From Microbacteriaceae bacterium PS02067 (GTDB lineage: Bacteria > Actinomycetota > Actinomycetes > Actinomycetales > Microbacteriaceae): a stretch of DNA of 37,107 bases. The notes under the pieces were generated by a model. That model had not been told where the DNA came from. It saw only the letters and a list, made by a program, of their open reading frames with translations, and made no database searches. Shown piece by piece: positions 16,518 to 24,898 of this stretch (positions are counted from its first letter, which is position 1; each line of letters starts with the position of its first letter). The stretch is taken from NCBI GenBank assembly GCA_029960085.1, contig JASCPG010000029.1, positions 1 through 37,107 on the forward strand, given 5' to 3'. A program made the position numbers and the translations under genes.

Positions 16518-18173
16518 TCAGCCCGCGAGCCAGGTCGAGTAGAACGACGGGCGTCCGACCGACTCGGTCTCGAAGCCGTGCACCTTGGCGGTGAGGCCGA
16601 AGACCTGCGGCTCCTCGAAGATCGGAAGGATGTACGCGTTCTCGGCGAGGTAGTTCTGCGCCGCCTCGGAAGCCGCCTGACGCTCGGGGGTGGTGGGCTC
16701 CGATGCGATCGCCGAGAGCAGCGTGTCGAGCTCCGGGTCGCCCACCGAACCGTCGGCCGGGTTGAGGTTCAGCAGCGTGTTGCGGTTCTTGGAGAAGTAC
16801 TGCGACTTCAGCACATCGAAGTCCGCGCGGCCGACCATCGAGTGGTACACCTGGATCGTGCTCTGATCGGTGGATGCCTTCGTCTGCGCGGCCATGTCGC
16901 CCGCGAAGAGGTTGACGGTGATGCCGAGCTTGCCGAGCTGCTCCTGGATGAGGGTCACGACCTCCTTCGAGCGCGGCTGCGGGAGCGCCTCGTTGAAGGT
17001 GAGTGTGAGCTTCTCGCCGTCCTTCTCGCGCACGCCGTCCGAGCCGAGCTTCCAGCCGGCCTCGTCGAGCAGCGACGCCGCCTTCTTCGCGTCGTACGCG
17101 TAGTACGACGACGTGTCGAGGTAGCCGAGCGCCGTCTTGGCGAGCGCGCCGGTGGCGAGCGGGTAGTTCTTCGTGAAGAGGGTGTCGACGATCTGCTGCC
17201 GGTCGATGCCCGCGATGATCGCCTGGCGGACGCGCACGTCTTCCAGGCGCGGCTCGCGGAACCTGAAGCTCAGCCCGTTGTTCACGCCGTTGGTGGCCGC
17301 GGCGTGCAGCGACAGCCCGCCGGCGGCGAACTGGGCCTCGTCGGGGGCGGGTATGTTCCGGGCGATGTCCGCCTGGCCCGCGACGACAGTGCCGACGCGC
17401 ACGCTGTTCTCCGCGGCGACGACGTAGTCGACGCCGGCGAGGTACGCGGCGCCCTGGTGCGCGGCCGACTTGGGCGCCCAGTTGTAGTCCTTGCGGGCGG
17501 TGACGCTCGTCTTCGTGCCGATCTGCTCGTCGGAGATGACGAACGGGCCGCTGCCGATGATCTCCTTCGCGTTGCCGGGGCCGAACTTCTCGCTGCTGCG
17601 GTCGAGCGTCGCGTCGGAGAGGAGCCCCGAGTTGATCGTCGAGACCGCCTGCGCGAAGCCGGGCGAGGGCGCCGTGAAGGAGAAGACGACCGTGTGATCG
17701 CCCGTGACCTCGCCGTGGTCGTAGTTGTTGATCGCCTCGGACACGGGAAGAGCGCGGTCCTTGTCGCCCTTTCCGTACAGGTCGATGTTCTTGACGACGT
17801 TCGCGGCCGTCAGCGGCGTGCCGTCCGAGTACGTGACGTCGGTGCGCAGGTTGAAGGTGTACTGCGTGGCATCCGCGTTGACGGTGTAGTCGGTCGCGAT
17901 CCACGGCTCGAGCTCGAGGGTCTCGGGGTTCTGGTACAGCAGGCGGTCGGTGATGTTGTTCACGATGCCGCCGTTGGGGTAGAAGCCCGCGGACGGCGGG
18001 TACAGCGTCGTCCAGGTCTGCGGCTCGAGATAGGTCAGCGTGCCGCCGGACTGCGGCTGCGCCGAGGCGTCGCCTGACGGAGAGGCGGCGCCGACGGCCG
18101 AGCACCCTGCGGCGAGCAGGGCGATCGCGGCAGCGACGGCGGTCGTCGCGAGGGTGCGGGCGAAGCGGGGCAT
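16518..18173 (-). CDS. ABC transporter substrate-binding lipoprotein (peptide/nickel type, KPN_01854-like)
   Basis: 551 residues, family 5 extracellular solute-binding protein. The signal peptide ends in the lipobox LLAAGC, so Cys24 is lipidated and the protein is anchored outside the membrane. A Ser/Gly/Gln-rich linker follows. The body carries GGTLTYLEP, the QTWTTLYPPSAGFYPNGGIVNNI region, the hallmark YTFNLRTDVTYSDGTPLTAANV and a C-terminal AQNYLAENAYILPIF. It is the first gene of the importer operon. AGGAGA lies 4 bases before ATG 18173. An upstream in-frame start would place 19 extra residues before the signal peptide and is unlikely. The ligand is unknown; this clade accompanies the luciferase-like and CMD families found downstream. 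Confidence 0.93.
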   Translation of the reverse strand: MPRFARTLATTAVAAAIALLAAGCSAVGAASPSGDASAQPQSGGTLTYLEPQTWTTLYPPSAGFYPNGGIVNNITDRLLYQNPETLELEPWIATDYTVNADATQYTFNLRTDVTYSDGTPLTAANVVKNIDLYGKGDKDRALPVSEAINNYDHGEVTGDHTVVFSFTAPSPGFAQAVSTINSGLLSDATLDRSSEKFGPGNAKEIIGSGPFVISDEQIGTKTSVTARKDYNWAPKSAAHQGAAYLAGVDYVVAAENSVRVGTVVAGQADIARNIPAPDEAQFAAGGLSLHAAATNGVNNGLSFRFREPRLEDVRVRQAIIAGIDRQQIVDTLFTKNYPLATGALAKTALGYLDTSSYYAYDAKKAASLLDEAGWKLGSDGVREKDGEKLTLTFNEALPQPRSKEVVTLIQEQLGKLGITVNLFAGDMAAQTKASTDQSTIQVYHSMVGRADFDVLKSQYFSKNRNTLLNLNPADGSVGDPELDTLLSAIASEPTTPERQAASEAAQNYLAENAYILPIFEEPQVFGLTAKVHGFETESVGRPSFYSTWLAG

Positions 18174-18377
18174 CGGGTCTCCTGGCGGGTATCGCCGCGC
18201 GTGCGGCGGTGGAAGAGGTGCGACGATCACCTCACCACGGGCCGCCGCACGCCCGGAAACCGGGTGGTTACAGACGGTAAGAAGCCGTCACCGTTCGTCA
18301 CACGGCGCCACAAAACCACCCGAGCGGGCCGCGCGCGCATCGCGCGGGGTACCCTGCGGTTCGACTCCAGCGCGACC
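18174..18377 (-). promoter_or_regulatory. leader/promoter region of the ABC importer operon
   Basis: Together with the 77-bp element and the spacer to treY this is a 314-bp gene-free stretch. It must hold the promoter of the large importer operon. Two small inverted repeats are visible: CCCGG-AAA-CCGGG at 18252-18264 and GACGG-TAAGAAG-CCGTC at 18273-18289. The second is a possible operator. I recognise no riboswitch class and no clear -10/-35 pair. Confidence 0.4.
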
Positions 18378-18454
18378 AACTCCGCAGAATGTCACGAACT
18401 CCGCACCCGGATGCCAGATGCAGTGCGGGGTACGTGCAGATCTGCGGAGTTCGT
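18378..18454. repeat. 77-bp palindromic element, copy B
   Basis: It has the same length and orientation as 8331-8407. The outer stem is perfect (AACTCCGCAG at 18378-18387 with CTGCGGAGTT at 18442-18451), and ACGAACTCCGCA occurs with its exact complement TGCGGAGTTCGT. The inner right arm is degenerate compared with copy A. It lies 33 bp after the treY stop, upstream of the importer operon. Confidence 0.9.
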
Positions 18455-18487
18455 GAGGTCCGCGGAGCACCGGGCGCGGGGCGCGGG

Positions 18488-20863
18488 TCAGGAGGAGCGC
18501 GTGAGGAGCGCGACGGGGTAGTCCGCAAGCACCTGCGCGAGGGGCGCGTGCCCGCCGGCGACCTCGCGACCGGTCAGTTCGTCGCGCCAGACACCCGCGG
18601 GGAGCATCGCCGCGGTGTCGCCCCAGCCTCCGCGCCGGGCGAGCCCGAACGGCAGGCGCGTCGCGAGGGCGACGGCGCCGCCCCGGTCGAACGCGATGAC
18701 GTGGTCGGATGCCTCGCCCACCGCCTCCAGCGGGGTGTACCGCGTGAACAGGTCGGGCCGGTCGCGGCGCAGCCGCAGCGCCCGCGAGACGAGGAGGAGC
18801 TTCGCGGCGCCGGACTCGTCGAGCGGCGGCTGCCACCCGCCGTCGATCCGTGCGAGTAGCTCGCGGCGGACGGCGTAGTCGACGAGGCGACGGTTGTCCG
18901 GGTCGACGAGGGAGTGGTCCCACAGCTCCGTCCCCTGGTACACGTCGGGGATGCCCGGGCCGGCGAGCTGCAGGAGCTTCGCCGAGAGGGAGTTCGACCG
19001 ACCGGCATCCGTGATCTCGGCGACGAACGCCTCGATCACGGGCCGCGCCGCACCGAAGGCGGCATCCACGAGCGCGTGCGCACGGGCCTCGAACGCCGCG
19101 TCCGGGCTCTCCCAGGTCGTGCCGACGGCACTCTCGCGGGCGGCCTTCTCGACGTAGCCGTGCAGGCGTTCGGCGGTCGCGGGCCACGCCCCGACGACGG
19201 CCTGCCACAGCAGGTTGTCGAGCGGCCCGTCGCCCGTCGAGGCGATCGCGCGAAGGCCTGAGAGCGTCGCGGCCCACCGCTCCGGCACCTCGGCGAGCAC
19301 GGCGAGGCGCGCGCGGGTGTCCTCGGAGCGCTTCGTGTCGTGCGTCGTCAGGGCCACGAGTGCGTCCGGCCAGGATGCCTGTCGCCGCGCGAACGCCGCG
19401 TGCAGGTCGGTGACCGAGGCGGCGAAGTGCGACGGGTCGCCGCCGACCTCCGTTAGCGAGGTGAGCCGGCTGAACCGGTAGAACGCCCGGTCTTCGACGC
19501 CCTTCGCCATGACGGGCCCCGTCGTCTGCATGAACCGCCGCGAGAACTCCGCCCCCGGCTCGGCGACGAGCGGTGCGAGGGCGGCGATCGCCGGGGCGAG
19601 GTCGGGGCGGCGAGCGGATGCCCGGGCCGCGGCATCCGTCACGTGGTCCTGCCCGGCGGGGAGGTAGGCCCGGTAGACGGCGAATGCGGCGAGGAGTTCG
19701 GCGAGCGCATCGCGGGCGACGTCCGCTCCGAGACTGTCGCGCACCTCGGCAGGCAGACACCGGACGAGCCGCGCCACTTCCGCCGCCTGCGACGTGTCGG
19801 CGATGTCGCGCTTCGTCCCGGCGATCATGTCGGCCCAGTCGGCAGGTTGCCCGCGCAGTGCCGTGTCGATGTCGGTGAGCGCGGCCTCGCCGGCGGGATC
19901 GACGAACACACGGTCGATCTCCCCGAGCGCGTCGTACCCCGTGGTCCCCGCCGTCGCCCACCAGCCGGGGAGCTCTTCGCCGGGCTCGAGGATCTTCTCG
20001 ACGACGGTGTACACGCCGCCGGCCGCCCCCGCGAGCCGGTCGAGGTAGCCGCCGGGGTCGGCGAGACCGTCGGGGTGGTCGATCCGCAGCCCGTCGACGA
20101 GGCCCTCACGCAGCCAGCGCAGGATCTCGACGTGCGACGCGTCGAACACGGCATCGTCCTCGACGCGCACGCCCGCGAGCGAGGTGACGGTGAAGAAGCG
20201 CCGGTAGTTCAGGACCTCCTCGGTGCGACGCCAGAAGCACAGCTCCCAGTGCTGCCGTGCGAGCACGTCGCGCACGGCCGCGGCATCCGTCGTCGCGCGC
20301 AGCGGCGCCGTTCCGGGCGCGAGCGGCAGCACGAGGTCGAAGTACCGCGCCGTCCCGAAGCCCCCGAATCCGCCGGAGTCGACCGCGTCATCTGCCAGGG
20401 GCGGCGAGACCTCGAGCTGCCCCGCTGCGAGCACCGCGTCGAGCTCGTCGCCGAGCACCGGCAGCTGCACCCGACCGCCGCCGTGCGCCCAGTCGATGTC
20501 GAAGGATGCCGCGTGCGCGGAACCCTCGCCGTGGGTCAGGACATCGGCCCACCACGGGTTCTCCGCCGGCGCGGCGACGCCCTGATGATTGGGGACGATG
20601 TCCACGAGGATGCCGAGGTCCCGCGCCCGCGCCGCCGCCGAGAAGCGCGCGAGGCCCTCCGCGCCGCCGCGCGACTCGTCCACCCGCGTCGGATCGACGA
20701 CGTCGTACCCGTGCTCGGAGCCCGCCGCGGCCTGCAGGATCGGCGACAGGTACGCCCACGAGACGCCGAGGTCGCGGAGGTACCCGGTGACGTCCGCCGC
20801 GGCATCCAGGTCGAACGCTTCGCGCACCTGCAGCCGGTACGTCGAACGGGGCACGCGCGTCAT
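18488..20863 (-). CDS. treY: malto-oligosyltrehalose synthase
   Basis: 791 residues, GH13. It converts the reducing-end maltose unit of a maltooligosaccharide to an alpha,alpha-1,1-linked trehalose end by intramolecular transglucosylation. It starts MTRVPRSTYRLQVREAFDLD, typical of TreY. Motifs are LGILVDIVPNH, the nucleophile Asp262 in GLRIDHPDGLADP, VEKILEPGEELP with the acid/base Glu, and LTTHDTKRSEDTRARL with the third Asp. GIPDVYQGTELWDHSLVDPDNRR near the end is also diagnostic. The length is normal. It begins two bases after the treX stop, so the two are cotranscribed. treZ, normally the next gene, is 10 kb away. Confidence 0.95.
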   Translation of the reverse strand: MTRVPRSTYRLQVREAFDLDAAADVTGYLRDLGVSWAYLSPILQAAAGSEHGYDVVDPTRVDESRGGAEGLARFSAAARARDLGILVDIVPNHQGVAAPAENPWWADVLTHGEGSAHAASFDIDWAHGGGRVQLPVLGDELDAVLAAGQLEVSPPLADDAVDSGGFGGFGTARYFDLVLPLAPGTAPLRATTDAAAVRDVLARQHWELCFWRRTEEVLNYRRFFTVTSLAGVRVEDDAVFDASHVEILRWLREGLVDGLRIDHPDGLADPGGYLDRLAGAAGGVYTVVEKILEPGEELPGWWATAGTTGYDALGEIDRVFVDPAGEAALTDIDTALRGQPADWADMIAGTKRDIADTSQAAEVARLVRCLPAEVRDSLGADVARDALAELLAAFAVYRAYLPAGQDHVTDAAARASARRPDLAPAIAALAPLVAEPGAEFSRRFMQTTGPVMAKGVEDRAFYRFSRLTSLTEVGGDPSHFAASVTDLHAAFARRQASWPDALVALTTHDTKRSEDTRARLAVLAEVPERWAATLSGLRAIASTGDGPLDNLLWQAVVGAWPATAERLHGYVEKAARESAVGTTWESPDAAFEARAHALVDAAFGAARPVIEAFVAEITDAGRSNSLSAKLLQLAGPGIPDVYQGTELWDHSLVDPDNRRLVDYAVRRELLARIDGGWQPPLDESGAAKLLLVSRALRLRRDRPDLFTRYTPLEAVGEASDHVIAFDRGGAVALATRLPFGLARRGGWGDTAAMLPAGVWRDELTGREVAGGHAPLAQVLADYPVALLTRSS

Positions 20864-20865
20864 GG

Positions 20866-23079
20866 TCAGTGCGGCAGCTCGGCGTGCGGCGCGGGCGAGC
20901 GGACGATGTCGATCGGCGATGTGAACGCGGCGAGCGACGCGGCCACGGAGTGGTCGGTGCTTCCCGCGACCTCCTCCTCGTAGTCGCGGAGGACCATGAG
21001 CGAACGGCCCTCCACGGCGAGCTGGTCGCCTCCGTCGCGCGGGTTGCCGTCGGTGTACTCGCCGGTCGTGTCGACGACGACCTCCCACTTCGGGCTGAAC
21101 TCTGCGCGCGGGATCGTGAACGACACGGTGTCATCGCCCGCGTTGAACAGGATGAAGAAGTGCCGGTCGCTGATCTCCTCGCCGCGCCGGTCGCGCTCGC
21201 GGATGCCTCCGCCGTTGAGGAACACGCCGACCGCGCGACCGAAGCCGGACTCCCAGTCCTCGGGCTGCATCTCCGTGCCGTCGGGGCGCAGCCACGCGAT
21301 GTCGGGGATGGGGGCGCCCTCCTCGCGCTTGACCGGACGGCCGTTGAAGAACCGGCTGCGGCGGAACGTGGGGTGCTCGCGGCGCAGGCGCGTGAGCGCG
21401 CTGGTGAACTCCACGAGCGGCTGGTCGACGTGCTCCCAGTCGACCCACGTGATCTCGTTGTCCTGCGCGTAGCCGTTGTTGTTGCCCTGCTGCGTGCGGC
21501 CGAGCTCATCGCCGTGCGCGATCATGGGGACGCCCTGGCTGAGCAGGAGCGTGGCGAGGAAGTTCCGCTGCTGCCGGGCGCGCAGGGTCAGGATCGCGGG
21601 GTCGTCCGTCGGGCCCTCGACGCCGCAGTTCCACGAGCGGTTGTGCGACTCGCCGTCGTTGCCGTCTTCGCCGTTCGCGTCGTTGTGCTTCTCGTTGTAC
21701 GAGACGAGGTCGCGGAGGGTGAAGCCGTCGTGCGCGGTGACGAAGTTGATGGATGCCACGGGCCGCCGCCCGTCGTGCTCGTACAGGTCGGCCGAACCCG
21801 TCAGCCGCGACGCGAACTCGCCGAGGGTCGACGGCTCGCCGCGCCAGAAGTCGCGGACGGTGTCGCGGTACTTGCCGTTCCACTCCGTCCACTGCGGCGG
21901 GAAGTTCCCGACCTGGTAGCCGCCCGGCCCGAGGTCCCACGGCTCGGCGATGAGCTTCACCTGGCTGATCACCGGGTCCTGCTGCACGATTTCGAAGAAG
22001 GACGCGAGGCGGTCCACTTCGTAGAACTCGCGCGCGAGCGTCGCCGCGAGGTCGAACCGGAACCCGTCGACGTGCATCTCGAGCACCCAGTACCTCAGCG
22101 AGTCCATGATGAGCTGCAGCGTGTGCGGGTTCCCGACGTTCATGCTGTTGCCGGTGCCCGTGTAGTCCGTGTAGTACCGCTTGTCGGTCTCTTCGAGCCG
22201 GTAGTACGCCTCGTTGTCGATCCCGCGCATCGACAGGGTCGGGCCCATGTGGTTGCCCTCGGCGGTGTGGTTGTACACGACGTCGAGGATCACCTCGATG
22301 CCCGCGGCGTGCAGTGCCCGCACCATGCCCTTGAACTCCTGCACCTGCTGGCCGCGCTGGCCGGAGGAGGCATACGTGTTCTGCGGCGCGAGGAAGGCGA
22401 TCGTGTTGTAGCCCCAATAGTTCGACAGCCCCTTCTCCTGCAGCGTCGAATCGTTCACGAACTGGTGCACGGGCATGAGCTCGATCGCCGTGACGCCGAT
22501 GCGCTTCAGGTGCTCGATGATGACGGGGTGCGCGATCGCGCTGTACGTCCCGCGGATCTCTTCGGGGATGTCCGGATGCCGCTGAGTGAGGCCCTTCACG
22601 TGCGCTTCGTAGATCACCGACTCGGCGTACGGGGTCTTCGGCAGCCGGTCGCCGGCCCAGTCGAAGAACGGGTTGATGACGACGCCCTTCATCATCGCGG
22701 CCGCGGAGTCGTCGTCGTTGCGCGCGTCGGGGTCGCCGAACGTGTACCCGAACACCGACTGGTTCCACTCGACCTGGCCGTCGACGGCCTTCGCGTACGG
22801 GTCCAGCAGCAACTTGCTCGGATTGAAGCGCTGACCGGATGCCGGATCGTTCGGCCCGTACACGCGGTACCCGTAGCGCTGACCGGGCTGGATCGTCGGC
22901 AGGTAGGCGTGCCAGACGTGGGCATCCACGTCGCGCAGTTCGACGCGCGTCTCCTTGCCGCGGTCGCCGAACAGGCACAGCTCCACCCGCTCCGCGCCCT
23001 CACTGAACAGGGCGAAGTTCGTTCCACTGCCGTCGAACGTCGCCCCCAACGGATACGCCGACCCGGGCCATACCTGCAT
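20866..23079 (-). CDS. treX: glycogen debranching enzyme GlgX/TreX
   Basis: About 737 residues, a GH13 isoamylase-type enzyme that hydrolyses alpha-1,6 branches to give linear maltooligosaccharides for TreY. An N-terminal CBM48 domain (MQVWPGSAYPLGATFDGSGTNF) precedes the barrel. The nucleophile Asp343 lies in VDGFRFDLA, Glu379 in LIAEPWDLGPGGYQVG and the third Asp in NFVTAHDGFTLRDLVSYNEKHN. I chose ATG 23079 because the GGGGAG ribosome binding site then has 6-base spacing; with the upstream ATG 23085 it would touch the start codon. First gene of treX-treY. Confidence 0.95.
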   Translation of the reverse strand: MQVWPGSAYPLGATFDGSGTNFALFSEGAERVELCLFGDRGKETRVELRDVDAHVWHAYLPTIQPGQRYGYRVYGPNDPASGQRFNPSKLLLDPYAKAVDGQVEWNQSVFGYTFGDPDARNDDDSAAAMMKGVVINPFFDWAGDRLPKTPYAESVIYEAHVKGLTQRHPDIPEEIRGTYSAIAHPVIIEHLKRIGVTAIELMPVHQFVNDSTLQEKGLSNYWGYNTIAFLAPQNTYASSGQRGQQVQEFKGMVRALHAAGIEVILDVVYNHTAEGNHMGPTLSMRGIDNEAYYRLEETDKRYYTDYTGTGNSMNVGNPHTLQLIMDSLRYWVLEMHVDGFRFDLAATLAREFYEVDRLASFFEIVQQDPVISQVKLIAEPWDLGPGGYQVGNFPPQWTEWNGKYRDTVRDFWRGEPSTLGEFASRLTGSADLYEHDGRRPVASINFVTAHDGFTLRDLVSYNEKHNDANGEDGNDGESHNRSWNCGVEGPTDDPAILTLRARQQRNFLATLLLSQGVPMIAHGDELGRTQQGNNNGYAQDNEITWVDWEHVDQPLVEFTSALTRLRREHPTFRRSRFFNGRPVKREEGAPIPDIAWLRPDGTEMQPEDWESGFGRAVGVFLNGGGIRERDRRGEEISDRHFFILFNAGDDTVSFTIPRAEFSPKWEVVVDTTGEYTDGNPRDGGDQLAVEGRSLMVLRDYEEEVAGSTDHSVAASLAAFTSPIDIVRSPAPHAELPH

Positions 23080-23111
23080 GCACATCTCCCCTGTCCGAGG
23101 CTTTCAGCCTA
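23080..23111 (-). promoter_or_regulatory. treX ribosome binding site and candidate -10 (TAGGCT)
   Basis: On the minus strand GGGGAG (23086-23091) precedes ATGTGCATG, deciding for the second ATG (23079). TAGGCT at 23111-23106 is a candidate -10 element that would give a short leader. The -35 is not convincing. Confidence 0.4.
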
Positions 23112-23144
23112 GGCGCAGCAGGTTTCGGGCGGGTATCGGGCGCC

Positions 23145-23615
23145 TCAGCGCAGCGCCAACTGCTCGTCGAGATAGTCGGCGAGGCGGCGCGGCGCCCCCG
23201 TCGTCGACCACTGCACGTGCGGGATGCCCGACACGAGCGACAGCGGTCCGGATGCCTCGCCGCGGGCGAGGGCGTCGAGGTCGATGAGTGCTGCCCCCAC
23301 GTGGACGACCTCGCCTTCGGAGAAGCCGCCGCGCGCGGCGGCCGCGGCCCGCTCGGATCGCTCGCGCTGAGCCTGCGCGGTGTAACCGCGGATCGCCTCG
23401 GCGCGCGCCCGGAGCACCTCGCCCGTCGCGTACACCCGGGCATCCCCGATCAGGAGGACGCCGACGTGCCAGGCGGAGCCGACCGGCACGATGCGCGGGG
23501 CGCGCCCGAAGCCGAGGAGCTTCCGCGCGGCCGCCCAGTCGCCCAGGCGCTCCTGGGGTGAGCCCGCGAGGCGGGCGCGGGCGGCTTCGAACAGCGCCGA
23601 GGCATCCACCGTCAC
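23145..23615 (-). CDS. hypothetical protein, no recognised domain
   Basis: 156 residues, soluble. Helical N-terminus (FEAARARLAGSPQERLGDW), a central beta segment (IVPVGSAWHVGVLLIGDARVYATGEVLRA), a charged helix rich in Arg, Glu and Ala, and a C-terminal IPHVQWSTTGAPRRLADYLD. No signal peptide, cysteine cluster or known motif is seen. The GTG start overlaps the antiporter stop as GTGA, so the two are translationally coupled; homologues should be sought next to CPA2 antiporters. It could be a soluble regulator of the antiporter, but nothing in the sequence proves it. Confidence 0.75.
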   Translation of the reverse strand: MTVDASALFEAARARLAGSPQERLGDWAAARKLLGFGRAPRIVPVGSAWHVGVLLIGDARVYATGEVLRARAEAIRGYTAQAQRERSERAAAAARGGFSEGEVVHVGAALIDLDALARGEASGPLSLVSGIPHVQWSTTGAPRRLADYLDEQLALR

Positions 23616-24859
23616 GCCTCGTCCGGGATGGCCTCGCCCGGGATCACATCGTGCGGGTCGCCCGCGTCGCCCTCGCCCCCGGCCACCTCGTCGGCCGCCG
23701 CGGAACCGCGCAGAGCCATCGCGATGAGCGGGAACAGCAGGACCGAGAGCATGCCCGCGCCCACGAGCACGGAGGCGAGCCCGCTCGAGATGAGCTGCTG
23801 CTTCACGCCGATGCCGGTCACGGCGACGATGATCGGCAGCCCCGTCGCGCCGAGCAGCATGAGGGCGGTCTTCGTCCGGCCGTCCGAGCCCGCGGGCGCG
23901 GCGAGGGTCGAGGGCAGGCCCCGCACGAAGAGCATCACGACGAGTGCGACCGGCACGAGCGCGAGCAGGCGCGGATCGGCGAGGAGCGCGCCGAGGTCGA
24001 ACGTGACGCCCGTGTAGATGAAGAAGAGCGGCACCAGGAAGCCGAAGGCGAGCCCCTCGATCTTGCTCTCGACGGCCTCGTGGTCGAGCGGGTCGGCGTC
24101 GCGCATGAGAAGGCGCCACACGATCCCGGCTGCGAAGGCTCCGAGCAGCATGTCGAGGTCGAGCACGATGCTGAGGGCGACGAGGCCCAGGAGGATCAGG
24201 ATGACGACGCGCACGGCGAACTGCCCCGATGTGTGCAGCGTCGCGTTCACGAAGCGGTGGAGCGCGCCGCGCGGCCCCTTGAGGGCGTACCAGACGGCGC
24301 CGGCCGTGATGAGCAGGAACCCGACGAGAACGAGGGCCGCGGGCCCGGGACGATGCCCGCTGAGCAGGATCGAGATGGCGATCAGCGGACCGAACTCGCC
24401 CACGGCGCCGAGGGCGCTCGCGGCCTTGCCGAACGGGGTCTTCAGCTCGCCCGCATCGCGGAGGATCGGCAGGAGCGTGCCGAGAGCGGTCGACGACAGC
24501 GCGATCCCCACGACGATCGCGCCGAGTCCCGGCGTGATGAGGAACCCGACGGCGACGGCGAGCGCCAGCGAGATGATCCAGCCGAGGTTCGCGCGCCGGC
24601 CCGTGCGTCCCCGGAGACCCGCGAAGTCGATCTCGGTGCCGGCGACGAAGAAGAGCATCGCGAGACCGAACTGGCTGAGAAGCCCGATGTACTGATTCGG
24701 CCCGGTCCAGCCGAGGACGCTCGGCCCGACGAGGATGCCGAGGACGAGCTCGAACACGACGACGGGGACGGGCAGCCACGGGCGGATCGCGCGGGCGGCG
24801 AGCGGGGCGAGCACCGCCAGCAGCGGAATCAGCACGATCGTGCCGACCAGGTCAGTCAC
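23612..24859 (-). CDS. cation:proton antiporter (CPA2 family, Na+/H+ or K+/H+ exchanger)
   Basis: 415 residues, about 12 membrane segments. Typical features are VVFELVLGILVGPSVLGW, FGLAMLFFVAGTEIDFAGLRGR, ALSSTALGTLLPILRDAGELKTPFG and GEFGPLIAISILL. The acidic residues in the GTEIDF and IVLDLDMLLGAFAAGIVWR helices are the likely ion path. No TrkA-N domain follows; the protein ends in a short acidic tail. It probably helps control pH and cation levels; ion specificity is not readable. GTG 24859 has GGAAGGGA 7 bases upstream. It lies 39 bp after the SDR stop and overlaps the downstream hypothetical gene. Confidence 0.9.
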   Translation of the reverse strand: MTDLVGTIVLIPLLAVLAPLAARAIRPWLPVPVVVFELVLGILVGPSVLGWTGPNQYIGLLSQFGLAMLFFVAGTEIDFAGLRGRTGRRANLGWIISLALAVAVGFLITPGLGAIVVGIALSSTALGTLLPILRDAGELKTPFGKAASALGAVGEFGPLIAISILLSGHRPGPAALVLVGFLLITAGAVWYALKGPRGALHRFVNATLHTSGQFAVRVVILILLGLVALSIVLDLDMLLGAFAAGIVWRLLMRDADPLDHEAVESKIEGLAFGFLVPLFFIYTGVTFDLGALLADPRLLALVPVALVVMLFVRGLPSTLAAPAGSDGRTKTALMLLGATGLPIIVAVTGIGVKQQLISSGLASVLVGAGMLSVLLFPLIAMALRGSAAADEVAGGEGDAGDPHDVIPGEAIPDEA

Positions 24860-24898
24860 CGTGGTGTCCCTTCCGTTCCCGCGGGACGCGTGCCGCGC

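Noticed and set aside
18174..18377. Riboswitch upstream of the importer
   Set aside because: The hairpins are short and I recognise no conserved core of a known class; listed only as a possible regulatory region.
18353..18378. tRNA-like GGTTCGACTCC followed by a CCA
   Set aside because: The would-be T-stem does not pair, the distance to CCA is too short, and there is no matching 5' acceptor, D-arm or anticodon arm upstream. I cannot support even a tRNA-fragment attachment site.
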